Notes: generated by a model not told the origin, from the sequence alone. Numbered from the stretch's first letter, positions 25,944 to 35,095 are shown. The stretch is 64,000 nt of DNA from Terriglobia bacterium (GCA_030040995.1 JASHOS010000171.1:35849-99848), one strand, 5' to 3'. Program-made: numbers and translations.

Positions 25944-27173
25944 TTACACCTTGACGGGCGGTGTATGGGGTTCTCCGGATTCAACGACCGCGCTCAGAAT
26001 TTCGCTAAACCGGCTGGCGATGCGCGGCCAGCTATACCGGGACGCAAGCTCAGCGGCAGCGCGGCCAATCCTGCGGCGTCGGGCCTCATCCTGCAGCAAA
26101 TCAACCACGGCGTTCGCAAAAGCAGGCGGACCATCCGCCAGAACGATGTCGTCGCCGTCGCGCACGTCCAGGCCCTCAGCGCCGATGGAGGTTGACACAA
26201 TGGCTTTGCCCATGGCCATCGCTTCGAAAATCTTCAGTCGCGTCCCGCCCCCCACGCGCAGTGGCACTACGTAGACCGCAGCCTCACGAATGTAAGGGCG
26301 AACGTCTTCGACGCGACCCGTAACCTCGACCCCGAGGGTTTTCGCTGCCAGAGCCTGCAGCCGGGAGGACGGTCGGCGTCCCACCACCGATAATATTACC
26401 GCGGGAATGCGGCTGCGGATGAGGGGCAGGATTTCCCGGATTAAATACACGATGCCATCTTCGTTAGGGAAATAGTCCATGGTACCCGTGAAAACGAGGC
26501 GGTGGGCGTCACCGGCGCTGTCCGCTGGCTGAAAATAGTCGAGGTCAACTCCGGTGGGAATCACCGAAACCTTCCGGGAATCGGTCACGCCGGCGAAGAA
26601 ATCCTGATCTGCCGGGGAGACGGTCATTACGTGGTCTGCGCACTGCGCGTAAAGGCGCTCGGCCCGGGCCATGGTGCGGTATTCGCGCCAGCATAACGCC
26701 TTCCAAAGCAGGTTCCTCGCCACCTGATAATGGCGCTGCCAGATTTGCGCCTCGACGTTATGCGTGAAAAGAACTTTGCGGCAGGGAAAATCCCACGGAA
26801 TCACTCCGCCCGCAACGGCGAAATCGCAGACGATAACGTCGTATGATCCTGCGCGGAGGATTTTCCGGAGATCTCGGGCAATTCCGCCCTTGCAGAATTT
26901 GGCGATGGTATAGGGCCTGGTGGAAAGAAGGGCGCGTGCGTATTGGACTGCTTCGCCCAATCCTCTACGCGTCGAGACCCGCAACGGGTGGCATTCCACA
27001 CGGTCGAATATTTTGCTGAGCTGGGGGTGGAGATCCTCGCCTTCGGACGCGTAGAACGTAAAGAGCGTAACCTGGTGAGTTCGCGCCAACTCCTTGGCGA
27101 TATGAAAGCTGCGAATCCTGCCGCCCAAATCAAGCGGGACGAGACCTCCAGCCTTTACCCACAAGATTTTCAT
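25944..27173 (-). CDS. GT4-family glycosyltransferase
   Basis: A 409-residue GT-B glycosyltransferase. The N-terminal Rossmann half opens MKILWVKAGGLVPLDLGGRIRSFHIAKEL, the glycogen-synthase-like G-rich acceptor loop. The C-terminal half has the sugar-nucleotide site: LVFTGTMDYFPNEDGIVYLI and PLRVGGGTRLKIFEAMAMGKAIVST, with the E-x7-E signature of GT4. It transfers a sugar onto a growing polysaccharide or lipid carrier in the cytoplasm. It lies 12 bp downstream of the UDP-sugar dehydrogenase gene and shares its strand, indicating one transcript. Confidence 0.9.
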   Translation of the reverse strand: MKILWVKAGGLVPLDLGGRIRSFHIAKELARTHQVTLFTFYASEGEDLHPQLSKIFDRVECHPLRVSTRRGLGEAVQYARALLSTRPYTIAKFCKGGIARDLRKILRAGSYDVIVCDFAVAGGVIPWDFPCRKVLFTHNVEAQIWQRHYQVARNLLWKALCWREYRTMARAERLYAQCADHVMTVSPADQDFFAGVTDSRKVSVIPTGVDLDYFQPADSAGDAHRLVFTGTMDYFPNEDGIVYLIREILPLIRSRIPAVILSVVGRRPSSRLQALAAKTLGVEVTGRVEDVRPYIREAAVYVVPLRVGGGTRLKIFEAMAMGKAIVSTSIGAEGLDVRDGDDIVLADGPPAFANAVVDLLQDEARRRRIGRAAAELASRYSWPRIASRFSEILSAVVESGEPHTPPVKV

Positions 27174-27185
27174 CTGAGACGGCGC

Positions 27186-28520
27186 CTACCAACAAATGCC
27201 CTCATAAGCTGCGCTGCCCTGGGGTCTGCCTGGTTTTTCCAGGTTCACGAGGTCAATAACCGTCTGCCCGCGGCGTAGATGCCTCTCAATTGCGTCCCTC
27301 GTCGCGGCGCGGGTACCAATTACAACTAACTCCGAGGTTTCCAACACTTCCGCGAGCTCGGTAGAGAGCAGCGATCCAATATGGGGAATCACCTCTTCAA
27401 TGTATTGACGGTTGGCGCCCCCCAACCTTGCGAGCGAGACGCTAGGGTCCCAAATCCTGATCGTAAGCCCTTCACCCAAAAGATGCTTCACCAATTGCAC
27501 TTGGGGGCTCTCCCGCAGATCGTCGGTGCCGGATTTGAAACTTAAGCCGAGCAGGCCAACCTTCTTTTTGCCGGTCCGCAGAACCATCTCAATAGCCCGG
27601 TCGATGTGTTCTTCATTGCTGGGCAGGACGGACTCCAGAAGCGGCAAATGCAAGTCTAATTCCTTGGCGCGATAGCCGATGGCGCGAACGTCTTTCGGCA
27701 GGCACGATCCACCAAACGCAAAGCCGGGACCAAGATAGACAGGCGAGATATTGAGACGAGTGTCGGAAGTAAAAATTTCTGTCATGGCCTGGGCGTCCAC
27801 GCCCAGCCGCTTGGCGAGCGTACCGAGTTCATTGGCAAAGCTCACTTTGACGGCGTGAAAGGCATTGCTGGCGTATTTCACCATCTCTGCGACCCGGATT
27901 GATGTCTCGTGCACCTTGCCGGGCGCCCAGCTATAGAGTTCCCGGAGAAACACCAGATCATCCGGGCGGTCAGCGCCGAGAACGGTGTAGGGAGGATGAA
28001 AAAAGTCCGAAACCGCTGAGCCTTCGCGCATGAATTCCGGGTTATAGACCACCGCGAAGTCCTTACCCGCTCGCTTTCCGCTCGCTTCTTCAATCCGGGG
28101 TATCACAACGGATTCGGTGGTTCCCGGTAAAATCGTACTGCGCATCACCACGCAATGGTATGCGCTCTTGCGCTTCAGCGCCTCGCCAATTTCCCGACTG
28201 ACGCTCTCGATGTGGCTTAGATCCAGTTTGCCGTTGCGCAGGCTCGGCGTTCCAACGCAAACAAAGGAGACCTCCGTTTCGCTCAATGCGGTGGCCACGT
28301 CCGTCGTGGCGCGCAGGAGGCGCGCTTGATGCGCGCTGGCGACGAAACCATCCATCTCGGCTTCGATGATGGGGCTGCGTCCCGAATTGAGCAACTCAAC
28401 CTTCGACGGATTAACATCAACTCCAATGACCTTGTTCCCTTTTTGGGCGAAGCATGCCGCCATGACCGAGCCGACGTAACCCAGCCCCAAAATGCTTATT
28501 GAATGCGTCCTGGAATCCAT
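27186..28520 (-). CDS. UDP-glucose/GDP-mannose dehydrogenase family protein
   Basis: A 444-residue NAD-dependent sugar-nucleotide 6-dehydrogenase that makes an acidic sugar donor. The N-terminal NAD fold starts ILGLGYVGSVMAACFAQKGNKVIGVD; the middle has RSTILPGTTE and NPEFMREGSAVSDF; the catalytic Cys lies in FGGSCLPKDVRA; the C-terminal NAD-binding half has VGLLGLSFKSGTDDLRESP. This order is typical of the UDP-Glc, UDP-ManNAc and GDP-Man dehydrogenases. FMREGS and FAFGGSCLPKD resemble the GDP-mannose dehydrogenase branch as well, so I do not commit to the substrate. The neighbouring glycosyltransferase, FemAB-like and acyltransferase genes suggest a polysaccharide pathway. Confidence 0.88.
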   Translation of the reverse strand: MDSRTHSISILGLGYVGSVMAACFAQKGNKVIGVDVNPSKVELLNSGRSPIIEAEMDGFVASAHQARLLRATTDVATALSETEVSFVCVGTPSLRNGKLDLSHIESVSREIGEALKRKSAYHCVVMRSTILPGTTESVVIPRIEEASGKRAGKDFAVVYNPEFMREGSAVSDFFHPPYTVLGADRPDDLVFLRELYSWAPGKVHETSIRVAEMVKYASNAFHAVKVSFANELGTLAKRLGVDAQAMTEIFTSDTRLNISPVYLGPGFAFGGSCLPKDVRAIGYRAKELDLHLPLLESVLPSNEEHIDRAIEMVLRTGKKKVGLLGLSFKSGTDDLRESPQVQLVKHLLGEGLTIRIWDPSVSLARLGGANRQYIEEVIPHIGSLLSTELAEVLETSELVVIGTRAATRDAIERHLRRGQTVIDLVNLEKPGRPQGSAAYEGICW

Positions 28521-29762
28521 ACCGTTATGTGGTCCGCCGTTACAGAGAAGGTCACTCAGCTACTCGCTGTCCGCTATTGGCCTTTCAGCAAAAGCTTTTC
28601 CGCGCGGTCTCGCGCCTCGATGTGGTAAGACCAGGCCCGTACCCCCTCGGCACCAGTACCGCACGAGCGCAAGATTAGGAGAGGTATCGCGCCGCCACGA
28701 AACATCGTTGTCCCGGCGGCGCGAAACGCCTTGCAACGATCGGCAATTCAAAAGTATACCATTAGCCCAGAACGCCTAACCTTGAGGGCACCCTCCGTGC
28801 GGCCGGTATTTCCTGATGGCCGGTGACGCGCGCCGTACTTCTCCGCCTGCCGCGCAGAACTGCGCAACAACCTTGATCATTTTCCACATTGCTGACCGGA
28901 AGCCACACGTCGCTGCCCCTCGCAAGATTGGCCCGGATTACTTAGTTTTCCTGATCATTCCGCGCTGGTCGCACGCAGTCAGCGAGGTGGCCTCTTTTTC
29001 TAATCTTCTGTCCTTTGTTTTCTATAACATAACAGCTTCGTTCGGTAATTTTGGGCGTCTTGGTCGGCTTTGGAGCGCAGAATCCGGCTCGGATCACTGT
29101 TCGGGAGAATACTGAGTGTTTCCCTAAGGGCTGCGGCAAGCTCGTCGCGCGAAGCTTGATGGAGATCCTGAAGCTTCTCGAAATTGCCGATCTCACCGTC
29201 AAGCAGGGCCAGGAATTCAGTGCGATATCTCGGGTTCGCGTCGTGCTGCGAGCAGTCGGGAGCCGTTTTCTGGCATTCTCGATAGCACGAAAGCACGGCG
29301 GCGCCAGCCAGACCCGGATGCGGGCCATAGACCGCCTCCAGCCGCTTCAGGCCAGCCTCACTGAAGCCTCCGCTCTCAACCGTCTGACGTGCCGCGCGCA
29401 TTATCCGTCACGGGGAGCAATGCGGCTCCCCATGCGGAACAAGTGTACATGAGCCATAAAGAACAATGGAGACAAATGAGACACTTTCTTTGAAACAAAT
29501 GAGCCAGGGATCCCGGCTTGGCTGGGTCAAGAGAGAATACGAGCTGGGTCCTACCGCGTTCGCTTCCGTTTGCTTTTCTGGAGGGCGGCGGAGCCGCAAA
29601 CATGCGGACTGAAGCACAAAGCGAGCGGCTTTCCACACAGTGCCCGGCCCACTTTCGGTGGGTCCATAGTGCCGGAAACTTCCGCTGCCTTTACGCGGAA
29701 TCAACAACTTGCGTGAAGTTTCTGGAGAGCAGGCGGCGATAATGTTGTCGCACGATCGCGCT
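28521..29762. other. Gene-poor 1.2 kb stretch
   Basis: No clearly conserved gene is visible. A GC-rich hairpin TCGCGCCGCC...GGCGGCGCGA spans about 28688-28729. A plausible open reading frame lies at 29000-29401 on the minus strand (separate entry). The segment 29440-29510 contains three AAATGAGNCA-like words that could be the end of an old insertion sequence, but I cannot show it. Confidence 0.35.
29000..29401 (-). CDS. Possible hypothetical protein of 133 residues
   Basis: The frame encodes a soluble, mainly helical peptide with three Cys residues in CYRECQKTAPDCSQ and a regular amphipathic middle (FEKLQDLHQASRDELAAALRETLSIL). The composition looks like real protein rather than a shadow, but there is no strong ribosome site at the ATG and I recognise no family. 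It could be the tail of a decayed gene, given the otherwise empty surroundings. Confidence 0.4.
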   Translation of the reverse strand: MRAARQTVESGGFSEAGLKRLEAVYGPHPGLAGAAVLSCYRECQKTAPDCSQHDANPRYRTEFLALLDGEIGNFEKLQDLHQASRDELAAALRETLSILPNSDPSRILRSKADQDAQNYRTKLLCYRKQRTED

Positions 29763-30668
29763 TCAGTGCCGCTTGATGAACGTGCCCGTGTTCAGGTCGG
29801 AGATGGCCTGACGCAACTGTTCCTGTGTGTTCATCACAATGGGTCCGTACCACGCAACGGGCTCCTCAATCGGCTTGCCGGAGACCAGCAGAAACCGGAT
29901 GCCCGCTTCGCCGGCTTGCACCGCAAGCTCATCGCCGCGGTCGAATAGCACGAGGGAATGATTCCTCGCGTCGTAGACCGGCGCTGCCTCAGGGTTCAGA
30001 ACTTGGTCGGTGAGCACGGCGCGAGGCTCTGAGGCGTCCCGGAAGGTGCCGGCGCCTGCAAACACATAGGCAAAGGCGTTGCGGTCAGTCTCGATCTTCA
30101 ACCTTTTGCGCTTGCCGGCTGGCACCGAAACATCCACGTAGCTCGGATCGGCCGCCACGCCTTCTACCGGGCCCCGTTTGCCCCAGAATTCTCCGCAGAT
30201 CACCCGCACGCGAGTGCCGTCGTCGTCGGTGACTTCCGGGATGGCGCTCGACGGAATATCCTGGTATCGCGGATGGGTCATCTTGAGCGATGACGGCAGG
30301 TTCGCCCACAATTGAAAACCTTGCATGCGCCCTTGCGAATCGCCCTTGGGCATCTCCTGATGCAGAATGCCGCTGCCGGCTGTCATCCACTGCACGTCGC
30401 CGGCCGTCATTTTACCTTTGTTGCCCAGGCTGTCCCCGTGTTCCACTGAACCGGCCAAGACATAAGTAATTGTTTCGATGCCGCGGTGCGGATGCCACGG
30501 AAATCCGGCCAGGTAATCCTCCGGGTTGTCATTGCGAAAATCGTCGAGCAATAGAAACGGATCAAAATCCCGAGTCTGGCCGAATCCGAAGGCCCGCTGC
30601 AGCTTCACGCCCGCGCCTTCGATCGTGGGCTTTGTTTCGATGATTCTCTTAACTGGACGGAGCGACAT
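29763..30668 (-). CDS. Pirin family protein
   Basis: A 301-residue bicupin. The pirin N-terminal cupin shows the metal-site residues in FPWHPHRGIETITYVLAGSVEHGDS and the later Glu-His region LHQEMPKGDSQGRMQGFQLWANLP, which is the pirin signature. The C-terminal cupin begins at about residue 160 (YVDVSVPAGKRKRLKIETDRNAFAYVFAGAGTF). Bacterial pirins include quercetin dioxygenases and redox-linked modulators; the function here is not specified by sequence. AAGGAGGAAG lies just before the ATG. It is 60 bp downstream of yceI on the same strand. Confidence 0.94.
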   Translation of the reverse strand: MSLRPVKRIIETKPTIEGAGVKLQRAFGFGQTRDFDPFLLLDDFRNDNPEDYLAGFPWHPHRGIETITYVLAGSVEHGDSLGNKGKMTAGDVQWMTAGSGILHQEMPKGDSQGRMQGFQLWANLPSSLKMTHPRYQDIPSSAIPEVTDDDGTRVRVICGEFWGKRGPVEGVAADPSYVDVSVPAGKRKRLKIETDRNAFAYVFAGAGTFRDASEPRAVLTDQVLNPEAAPVYDARNHSLVLFDRGDELAVQAGEAGIRFLLVSGKPIEEPVAWYGPIVMNTQEQLRQAISDLNTGTFIKRH

Positions 30669-30728
30669 AGCTTCCTCCTTGCTATACGAATACCGCTAGG
30701 ACTTTGATGCGTCCTCGCGACAAGAATT

Positions 30729-31280
30729 TCACGCTTTTACAAACTGCAGTTCGAGACTGACGGTTACATCGTCTCCCACGAGGATCCCGCCGGTTTCTAA
30801 CGTAGCGTTCCACGTCAAACCAAAGTCTTTGCGATTGATCTTCGTGGTTGCCGCCAGTCCGACGCGAGTATATCCCCAAGGGTCTTTGGCCGGAGCCGAC
30901 GGTCCATCGACGGTGAATGCGACGCTTCGGGTAACCCCGCGAATCGTCAAGTCGCCTGTCACCTCCAGTTCGCCATCACTCTTGCGGGTGATGCGCCTGG
31001 ATGCAAAGGACAGGGTCGGGAACGTCTCGACGTCGAAGAAATCCGCGCTCTTCAAATGGGCGTCACGCTGCGGCTCGTGGGTGTTGACCGACGCTGCGTC
31101 AATGGAAGCCTCGACGTGAGACTGAGTTACATCCGTATCATCCAGGCGTAGCGAACCCTTGATTCCGCTGAATCGGCCTTTAACGTTCGAGATCATCATA
31201 TGCTTAACTTTGAACTCAGCCACGGAATGGGCCGGGTCAATGTTCCAGGTAGTCACTTGCGGTGCAACGGTTGTGTTCAT
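30729..31280 (-). CDS. yceI: YceI-family protein
   Basis: A 183-residue YceI-like lipocalin-fold protein without a signal peptide, so probably cytoplasmic. It begins at MNTTVAPQ with TTWNIDPAHSVAEFKVKHMMISNVKGRFSGIKG, the family start, and continues through SIDAASVNTHEPQRDAHLKSADFFDVETFPTLSF, the most conserved YceI segment, to DFGLTWNATLETGGILVGDDVTV. YceI proteins bind isoprenoid or fatty-acid ligands. The ATG at 31280 has GGAGA eight bases upstream. A longer in-frame extension upstream (to 31601) is MarR-derived readthrough, not part of this gene. The marR remnant directly upstream suggests it was formerly under MarR-type control. Confidence 0.92.
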   Translation of the reverse strand: MNTTVAPQVTTWNIDPAHSVAEFKVKHMMISNVKGRFSGIKGSLRLDDTDVTQSHVEASIDAASVNTHEPQRDAHLKSADFFDVETFPTLSFASRRITRKSDGELEVTGDLTIRGVTRSVAFTVDGPSAPAKDPWGYTRVGLAATTKINRKDFGLTWNATLETGGILVGDDVTVSLELQFVKA

Positions 31281-31351
31281 GGTGATGTCTCCTTTCATTC
31301 CGATTAGATGTGTTAGAACGATAGTCGTTACACCGAATATTGAGACGAAAA

Positions 31352-31660
31352 TCAAGCCACCTCGCCGCGCGCCGCCCGCAACAGGTCCGTCAGCTTTCGC
31401 AATCGCTCCGGGCCGAGATGCCAATTGCTTGCGATGCGCCTCCAGCACGGGTCGGTCAAGCCGAGCCAGAAGCCTCAACCCCTCCGGCGTGATCCTCGCC
31501 AGCACCATGCGTCGGTCCTTGGTTTCGCGGCAGCGCGAGATCAGGCTCCGCTTTTCCATGCGGTCGAGCAGCCGTGTGATATCCGGATCCCGGGTAATCA
31601 TGCGGCTTACGATTTCCCCGCGCGGGAGCCCCTGCCTTGAGCCGCGCAGTAGACGAGTCC
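31352..31660 (-). pseudogene. MarR-family regulator remnant, 5'-truncated and frameshifted
   Basis: On the minus strand the frame from about 31658 reads QGLPRGEIVSRMITRDPDITRLLDRMEKRSL then ETKDRRMVLARITPEGLRLLARLDRPVLEAHRKQL, the winged-helix and wing region of MarR. Near 31421-31428 the frame is broken; in another frame the family ending continues as HLGPERLRKLTDLLRAARGEV and stops at 31352. About 60 residues of the N-terminus are missing, replaced by a cut-off EVE-domain gene. It is immediately upstream of yceI and pirin, a classical MarR target arrangement. I take it as a pseudogene created by the island insertion. Confidence 0.8.
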
Positions 31661-31863
31661 TCGAACACCGGAGAAGCTACTTCGAGGCTTCCAACGAACC
31701 TAAACACTCCAGTCAGGTAGCAGAGAAAGTAGTCACCGGGCTTGATCTTTTGGGCGGTGACCCGTCGGCTTTCTCGAAATCCAGAGACAGAAGCTCCCGC
31801 AGCGATGAATTCTTTCCAGGTAGCTCCCGTAAAGACGTCGGGCCAGTAACCGCGTGTGCTCAT
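31658..31863 (-). pseudogene. EVE-domain protein, C-terminally truncated
   Basis: The ATG at 31863 overlaps the fic stop (ATGA). The frame reads MSTRGYWPDVFTGATWKEF, then VSGFRESRRVTAQKIKPGDYFLCYLTGVFRFVGSLEVASPVFEDSS, the first half of an EVE/PUA-like modified-nucleotide-binding domain; the second half is absent. After about residue 69 the same frame continues into MarR-derived DNA read in the wrong frame. EVE domains are common in defence-linked genes. Because it is coupled to fic, the two were probably a functional pair before truncation. Confidence 0.75.
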
Positions 31864-33095
31864 TCGAGTTGCTCCCGCACCGCGGGGCGAGAGGTGCCTG
31901 TAGAAACCGAGCCCTCCCGGCGTGGAATCTCAGTCCCTTCGTTGAGAATGTTCAAATAGCGGTGATACGTGAAGAGGCGGTGCCGTTGCTTGCCGGTGGT
32001 TTCGCGCACGAGGCCGAGCTTGACCATGTGCTGAAGTGCCTTGGCCACGGTGGGCGCAGAAAGTGAGAGCTCTTTGGCAGTTGCCGGGATTGTAATGATG
32101 GGTTTCCGCTGAAGGTGCTGGTGAACACGCAGAACCGACACAGCGGGCCGGCCAAGCTGCTCGATCCGGCGCCTGTCGCCCTCGATTAGGTCGAGAATCT
32201 GGCGCGACGTGTCCGCCGTCTGCTGCGCAGTCTCCCTTACGCCCATCAGAAAGAATTCAAGCCAGGTTTCCCAATCCCCATGCGTGCGAACCCGGTCCAG
32301 CAGCTCGTAGTATTTCTGCCGGTTCATCTTGAAATAGAGGCTGAGGTAGAGGATCGGCTCGCGGAGTATGCTGGCGACGCAAAGCAGGAGCGTAATCAGC
32401 AACCGTCCAAGCCTACCATTTCCATCTAGGAAGGGATGAATAGTTTCGAATTGGACGTGAACGAGAGCGGCCTTTACGAGAATCGGCAAGTCTTCAGGCT
32501 CGCGGTGCAGGAACTTTTCGAGCGCGGCCATGCACTCCATCACTTTCTCAGGCGGAGGCGGAACAAATGCCGCATTGCCGGGCCGTGTCCCGCCGATCCA
32601 GTTTTGCGTGGTTCGGAATTCACCTGGGTGCTTTTCGCTGCCCCTCCCTTTGGACAAGAGGACATTGTGAATTTCCCGCATGAGACGCAGGGATAGCGGG
32701 AAATCTTTCCGCAGCCGGCGCAGCCCATGATTCATCGCCGCGACGTAGCTTGACACTTCTTGAACGTCTTCCAGACGGACACCGGGAGTTTCGGCGTTTT
32801 CAAACAGCACCAGGTCGGCAAAAGATGATTGCGTGCCCTCGATCTGGGATGAGAGCACCGCTTCCTTGCGGACGTAGAGGTAAATAAACAGCGATGGATC
32901 AGGCAAAATCGACGCAAGCCCGTCCAGCCGCCCGAGCGCTTGGTTCGCCTGCTCTAGGAGAGGCAGAAGAGGCTGGAGCGCCAACGGTGGATCGGGAGGC
33001 AGCGGCGGAGGCACATAGGCTCGGACCGATTCGTCCTGGAAGGATCTGACAACGTAGGTTCCCAGGCGGCTCTTTGTTTTCGTCGGCATTGCCAT
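31860..33095 (-). CDS. Fic-family AMP-transferase with N-terminal inhibitory motif and C-terminal HTH
   Basis: A 411-residue Fic/DOC protein. The N-terminal Fic_N region carries the inhibitory helix motif SSQIEGTQSS (residues 82-91, Glu86 the inhibitory Glu); the Fic core motif HPFLDGNGRLGR (220-231) is complete with catalytic His220. A winged-helix region follows at about 325-385 (IPATAKELSLSAPTVAKALQHMVKLGLV). Proteins of this layout AMPylate targets and are kept silent by their own inhibitory helix. The HTH suggests that it binds its own promoter, where a 9-bp inverted repeat lies (33108-33134). It is upstream of and overlaps the cut EVE gene by 4 bp. The 5' end is repeated twice elsewhere in the island. 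Confidence 0.92.
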   Translation of the reverse strand: MAMPTKTKSRLGTYVVRSFQDESVRAYVPPPLPPDPPLALQPLLPLLEQANQALGRLDGLASILPDPSLFIYLYVRKEAVLSSQIEGTQSSFADLVLFENAETPGVRLEDVQEVSSYVAAMNHGLRRLRKDFPLSLRLMREIHNVLLSKGRGSEKHPGEFRTTQNWIGGTRPGNAAFVPPPPEKVMECMAALEKFLHREPEDLPILVKAALVHVQFETIHPFLDGNGRLGRLLITLLLCVASILREPILYLSLYFKMNRQKYYELLDRVRTHGDWETWLEFFLMGVRETAQQTADTSRQILDLIEGDRRRIEQLGRPAVSVLRVHQHLQRKPIITIPATAKELSLSAPTVAKALQHMVKLGLVRETTGKQRHRLFTYHRYLNILNEGTEIPRREGSVSTGTSRPAVREQLE

Positions 33096-33170
33096 TGCGA
33101 AAGGATCGTTTCGTTACAAATTCGCTAACGAAACTATATCGCCTTTCCCTTTCGTTATCCATGGCCGAGG
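33096..33170 (-). promoter_or_regulatory. fic promoter with inverted-repeat operator (copy 1)
   Basis: Directly upstream of the fic ATG, GTTTCGTTA (33108-33116) is mirrored by TAACGAAAC (33126-33134) with a 9-bp spacer. A further AACGAAAGGGAAAGG word lies upstream. The block is conserved with copies at 34945-35095 and 39724-39880. The perfect dyad and its position 13 bp from the start codon suggest an operator, probably for the Fic protein's own HTH (inference). Confidence 0.55.
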
Positions 33171-34184
33171 GCAAAACGCCAGCATTTCGTTTCGGCTGAG
33201 ATGCCGAACTAGCATCAGGCCCACAGGGAATAGGACAGGGCGGTATATCCTTCGGCGGGGCAACTTTGGAGCTCTAAATTGCACCCTCTCGACCGTCCGC
33301 ATTAGGGCGAGCGCGTAAGTTCCGCCGATAGAAAGCGACTTCCCTGTCCCCGCCTGACGCGCAGACGCAATCTAGAACAGCCGCGCATGGTAGGCTGCTA
33401 CGAAGCTCCCCATCAGTGCTAAGATTCCTGCCCAAAGGTTGCGACCTGCACGTAAAAAAGTATCCAAGTCCTGTTGCCAGGCCTCTCTGCTTCCCTCCGC
33501 AGGTTGTTAAATTCTCTATCGCCAAGCTTTTCGTCCGCCGGATCGTGCTCTCTCTGCTCCCTCCGTCTCGCTACTTCGGCGGTATTGCGAAAGTCCTTCA
33601 GTCTGTTCAGTTCACACCATATGCCGACACCAGCAGACGCTAACAACGCAGCGAGCGAGACCACTAATAGACGCATCGCCCAACACCCGGCTAGCTTGTT
33701 CTCCGTCGCTAGCGTTATCTCAAATCCCAGAGAGGCCGTAGCGAGGCCCAAGCTGAATTATTCGAATGGACTGCCATCTGACAAAGCTTCCTTTGCGAAC
33801 TGCCATGTGTCGTCGCTTCGGCGTCCCGCCAGTGTCAATCAAACTGCACAGAGATTATACACGCGCGACACACCGAGGAGAGTCCCTTGCGACTCTTTGA
33901 AGATTGGCCCGGCCAACAGGTCGCTTCAACGGAACACCAGCAACACGCGGCCAGCAGACCGCTAGGCTACCGGAAAGCGTTCTCTACGGCGCTTGCACGA
34001 ACGCCAGAGAGAACCCAAAGGGAATCTCTTGGCGACTTTCGGTCCAGCGGTGCCGCTGCAGTCGCTACCGACTTGCGATTTTACCAAGGCAGATCGCCAA
34101 CGGTCTCGAACAGTTCGTCGAAGTCGCTGCCCCAGCCAGTTTTTCACTTTGACAGCATATGCTTTACGGTATATCTTATAAGTA
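33171..34184. other. About 1 kb with no convincing gene
   Basis: Apart from a possible small membrane protein at 33419-33676, no conserved coding region, structured RNA or repeat is visible. The base composition is less GC-rich than in the neighbouring core regions. Confidence 0.35.
33419..33676 (-). CDS. Possible small membrane protein of 85 residues
   Basis: From the ATG at 33676 the frame reads MRLLVVSLAALLASAGVGIW, a good single membrane helix or signal anchor, followed by a charged segment rich in Arg and Glu (RLKDFRNTAEVARRREQREH). No family is recognised and there is no strong ribosome site. It might be real or might be a decayed fragment. Confidence 0.35.
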   Translation of the reverse strand: MRLLVVSLAALLASAGVGIWCELNRLKDFRNTAEVARRREQREHDPADEKLGDREFNNLRREAERPGNRTWILFYVQVATFGQES

Positions 34185-34535
34185 ATGGTCTGGAGCGTAG
34201 ATTTCTATGAGGATGCGGAGGGAAGCGCTCCGGTCGAAGAGTTTCTTGACGGATTGAGCGAGGCGCAACGCAACAAACTGGTGGCTCTAATTGAAAAATT
34301 GCGGGAGCATGGCGTCAGCCTGCCCTTTCCCTATTCGTCCCAAGTGCGGGGAAAGTTGAGAGAGTTGCGGACAAGACTTGGCAAGACCAGATTGCGCATC
34401 CTCTACTTTGCAGATCTCAGCAGAACCTTCATCCTGCTACATGGCGTCGTCAAAAACACGGAAAAACTGGAGGAGTCGGATATTCAAATCGCTGAAAAAA
34501 GACTGGCCGATCATAACCAGCGTCTTAACACTTAG
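34185..34535 (+). CDS. higB: HigB/RelE-like toxin (phage-derived Gp49-type)
   Basis: A 116-residue protein of the Gp49/HigB toxin family: VDFYEDAEGSAPVEEFLDGL at the N-terminus, then LREHGVSLPFPYSSQVRGKLRELRTRLGKTRLRILYFA, the characteristic basic core, and FILLHGVVKNTEKLEESDIQIAEKR at the end. Such toxins cleave mRNA on the ribosome. The gene precedes its antitoxin by 18 bp, the HigBA order. It lies in the island between two copies of the fic promoter. Confidence 0.87.
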   Translation: MVWSVDFYEDAEGSAPVEEFLDGLSEAQRNKLVALIEKLREHGVSLPFPYSSQVRGKLRELRTRLGKTRLRILYFADLSRTFILLHGVVKNTEKLEESDIQIAEKRLADHNQRLNT

Positions 34536-34553
34536 AAACCCGGAGAAACCATT

Positions 34554-34874
34554 ATGCCTTCTCGCTGGACTCGCTATTATAACCATCTCATGGAAGAACC
34601 CAAGACCAAGGAGGAAATCGAAAAGGAACTTCAAAGCCTTGAGCTTGGAATTCAGATTGCCAGACTGCGTCAGAAGCAAGGTCTCAATCAGACCCAACTC
34701 GCAGCGCGGGCGGGGATGAACGCCTCCAAGGTGTCCATTATTGAGAACTCGCCGCAAAACCTGAGACTTGATACGTTAATTCGGCTTGCCCACGCTCTCA
34801 ATGGAGAATTGAAAATTCAGTTGATTCCTCAAAAAGAGCAACACACGGTTGCCGCGGGCCGCAAACGCGAGTGA
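34554..34874 (+). CDS. higA: HigA-type XRE antitoxin
   Basis: A 106-residue protein with a helical N-terminus (EEPKTKEEIEKELQSLELGIQIA) and an XRE helix-turn-helix at about residues 37-90 (LRQKQGLNQTQLAARAGMNASKVSIIENSP, LRLDTLIRLAHALNGELKIQL). It should neutralise the adjacent toxin and repress the pair's promoter. Spacing of 18 bp from the toxin gene indicates one transcript. Confidence 0.87.
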   Translation: MPSRWTRYYNHLMEEPKTKEEIEKELQSLELGIQIARLRQKQGLNQTQLAARAGMNASKVSIIENSPQNLRLDTLIRLAHALNGELKIQLIPQKEQHTVAAGRKRE

Positions 34875-34944
34875 ATGTAAGTGGGCCGGAATTGTGAGGC
34901 GAGAAGTACAGCCGCTCACGATGGTATTAGCTCGCTGAGTCCGC

Positions 34945-35095
34945 GCACAGGCCCGTACACATCCATCCTGGAACGACTTGACAACGTAAGTTCCGAGGCG
35001 GTTTGGCTTCGTCGGCATCGCCATTGCGAAAGGATCGTTTCGTTAGAAATCCGCTAGCGAAACTCTACCGCCTTTCCCTTTCGTTATCCACACCA
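34945..35095 (-). pseudogene. fic 5'-end remnant with promoter/operator (copy 2)
   Basis: From the ATG at 35024 the minus strand reads MAMPTKPNRLGTYVVKSFQD, matching the Fic N-terminus (MAMPTKTKSRLGTYVVRSFQD) and then degenerating. Upstream, GTTTCGTTAG...CTAGCGAAAC (35037-35063) matches the fic operator with one arm mismatch, and CTACCGCCTTTCCCTTTCGTTATCC matches the distal part. The rest of the gene is absent. Confidence 0.75.

Noticed and set aside
30729..31601. A 290-residue MarR-YceI fusion protein
   Set aside because: The frame is a readthrough from the broken marR into yceI; yceI has its own ATG and ribosome site at 31280 and normal length.
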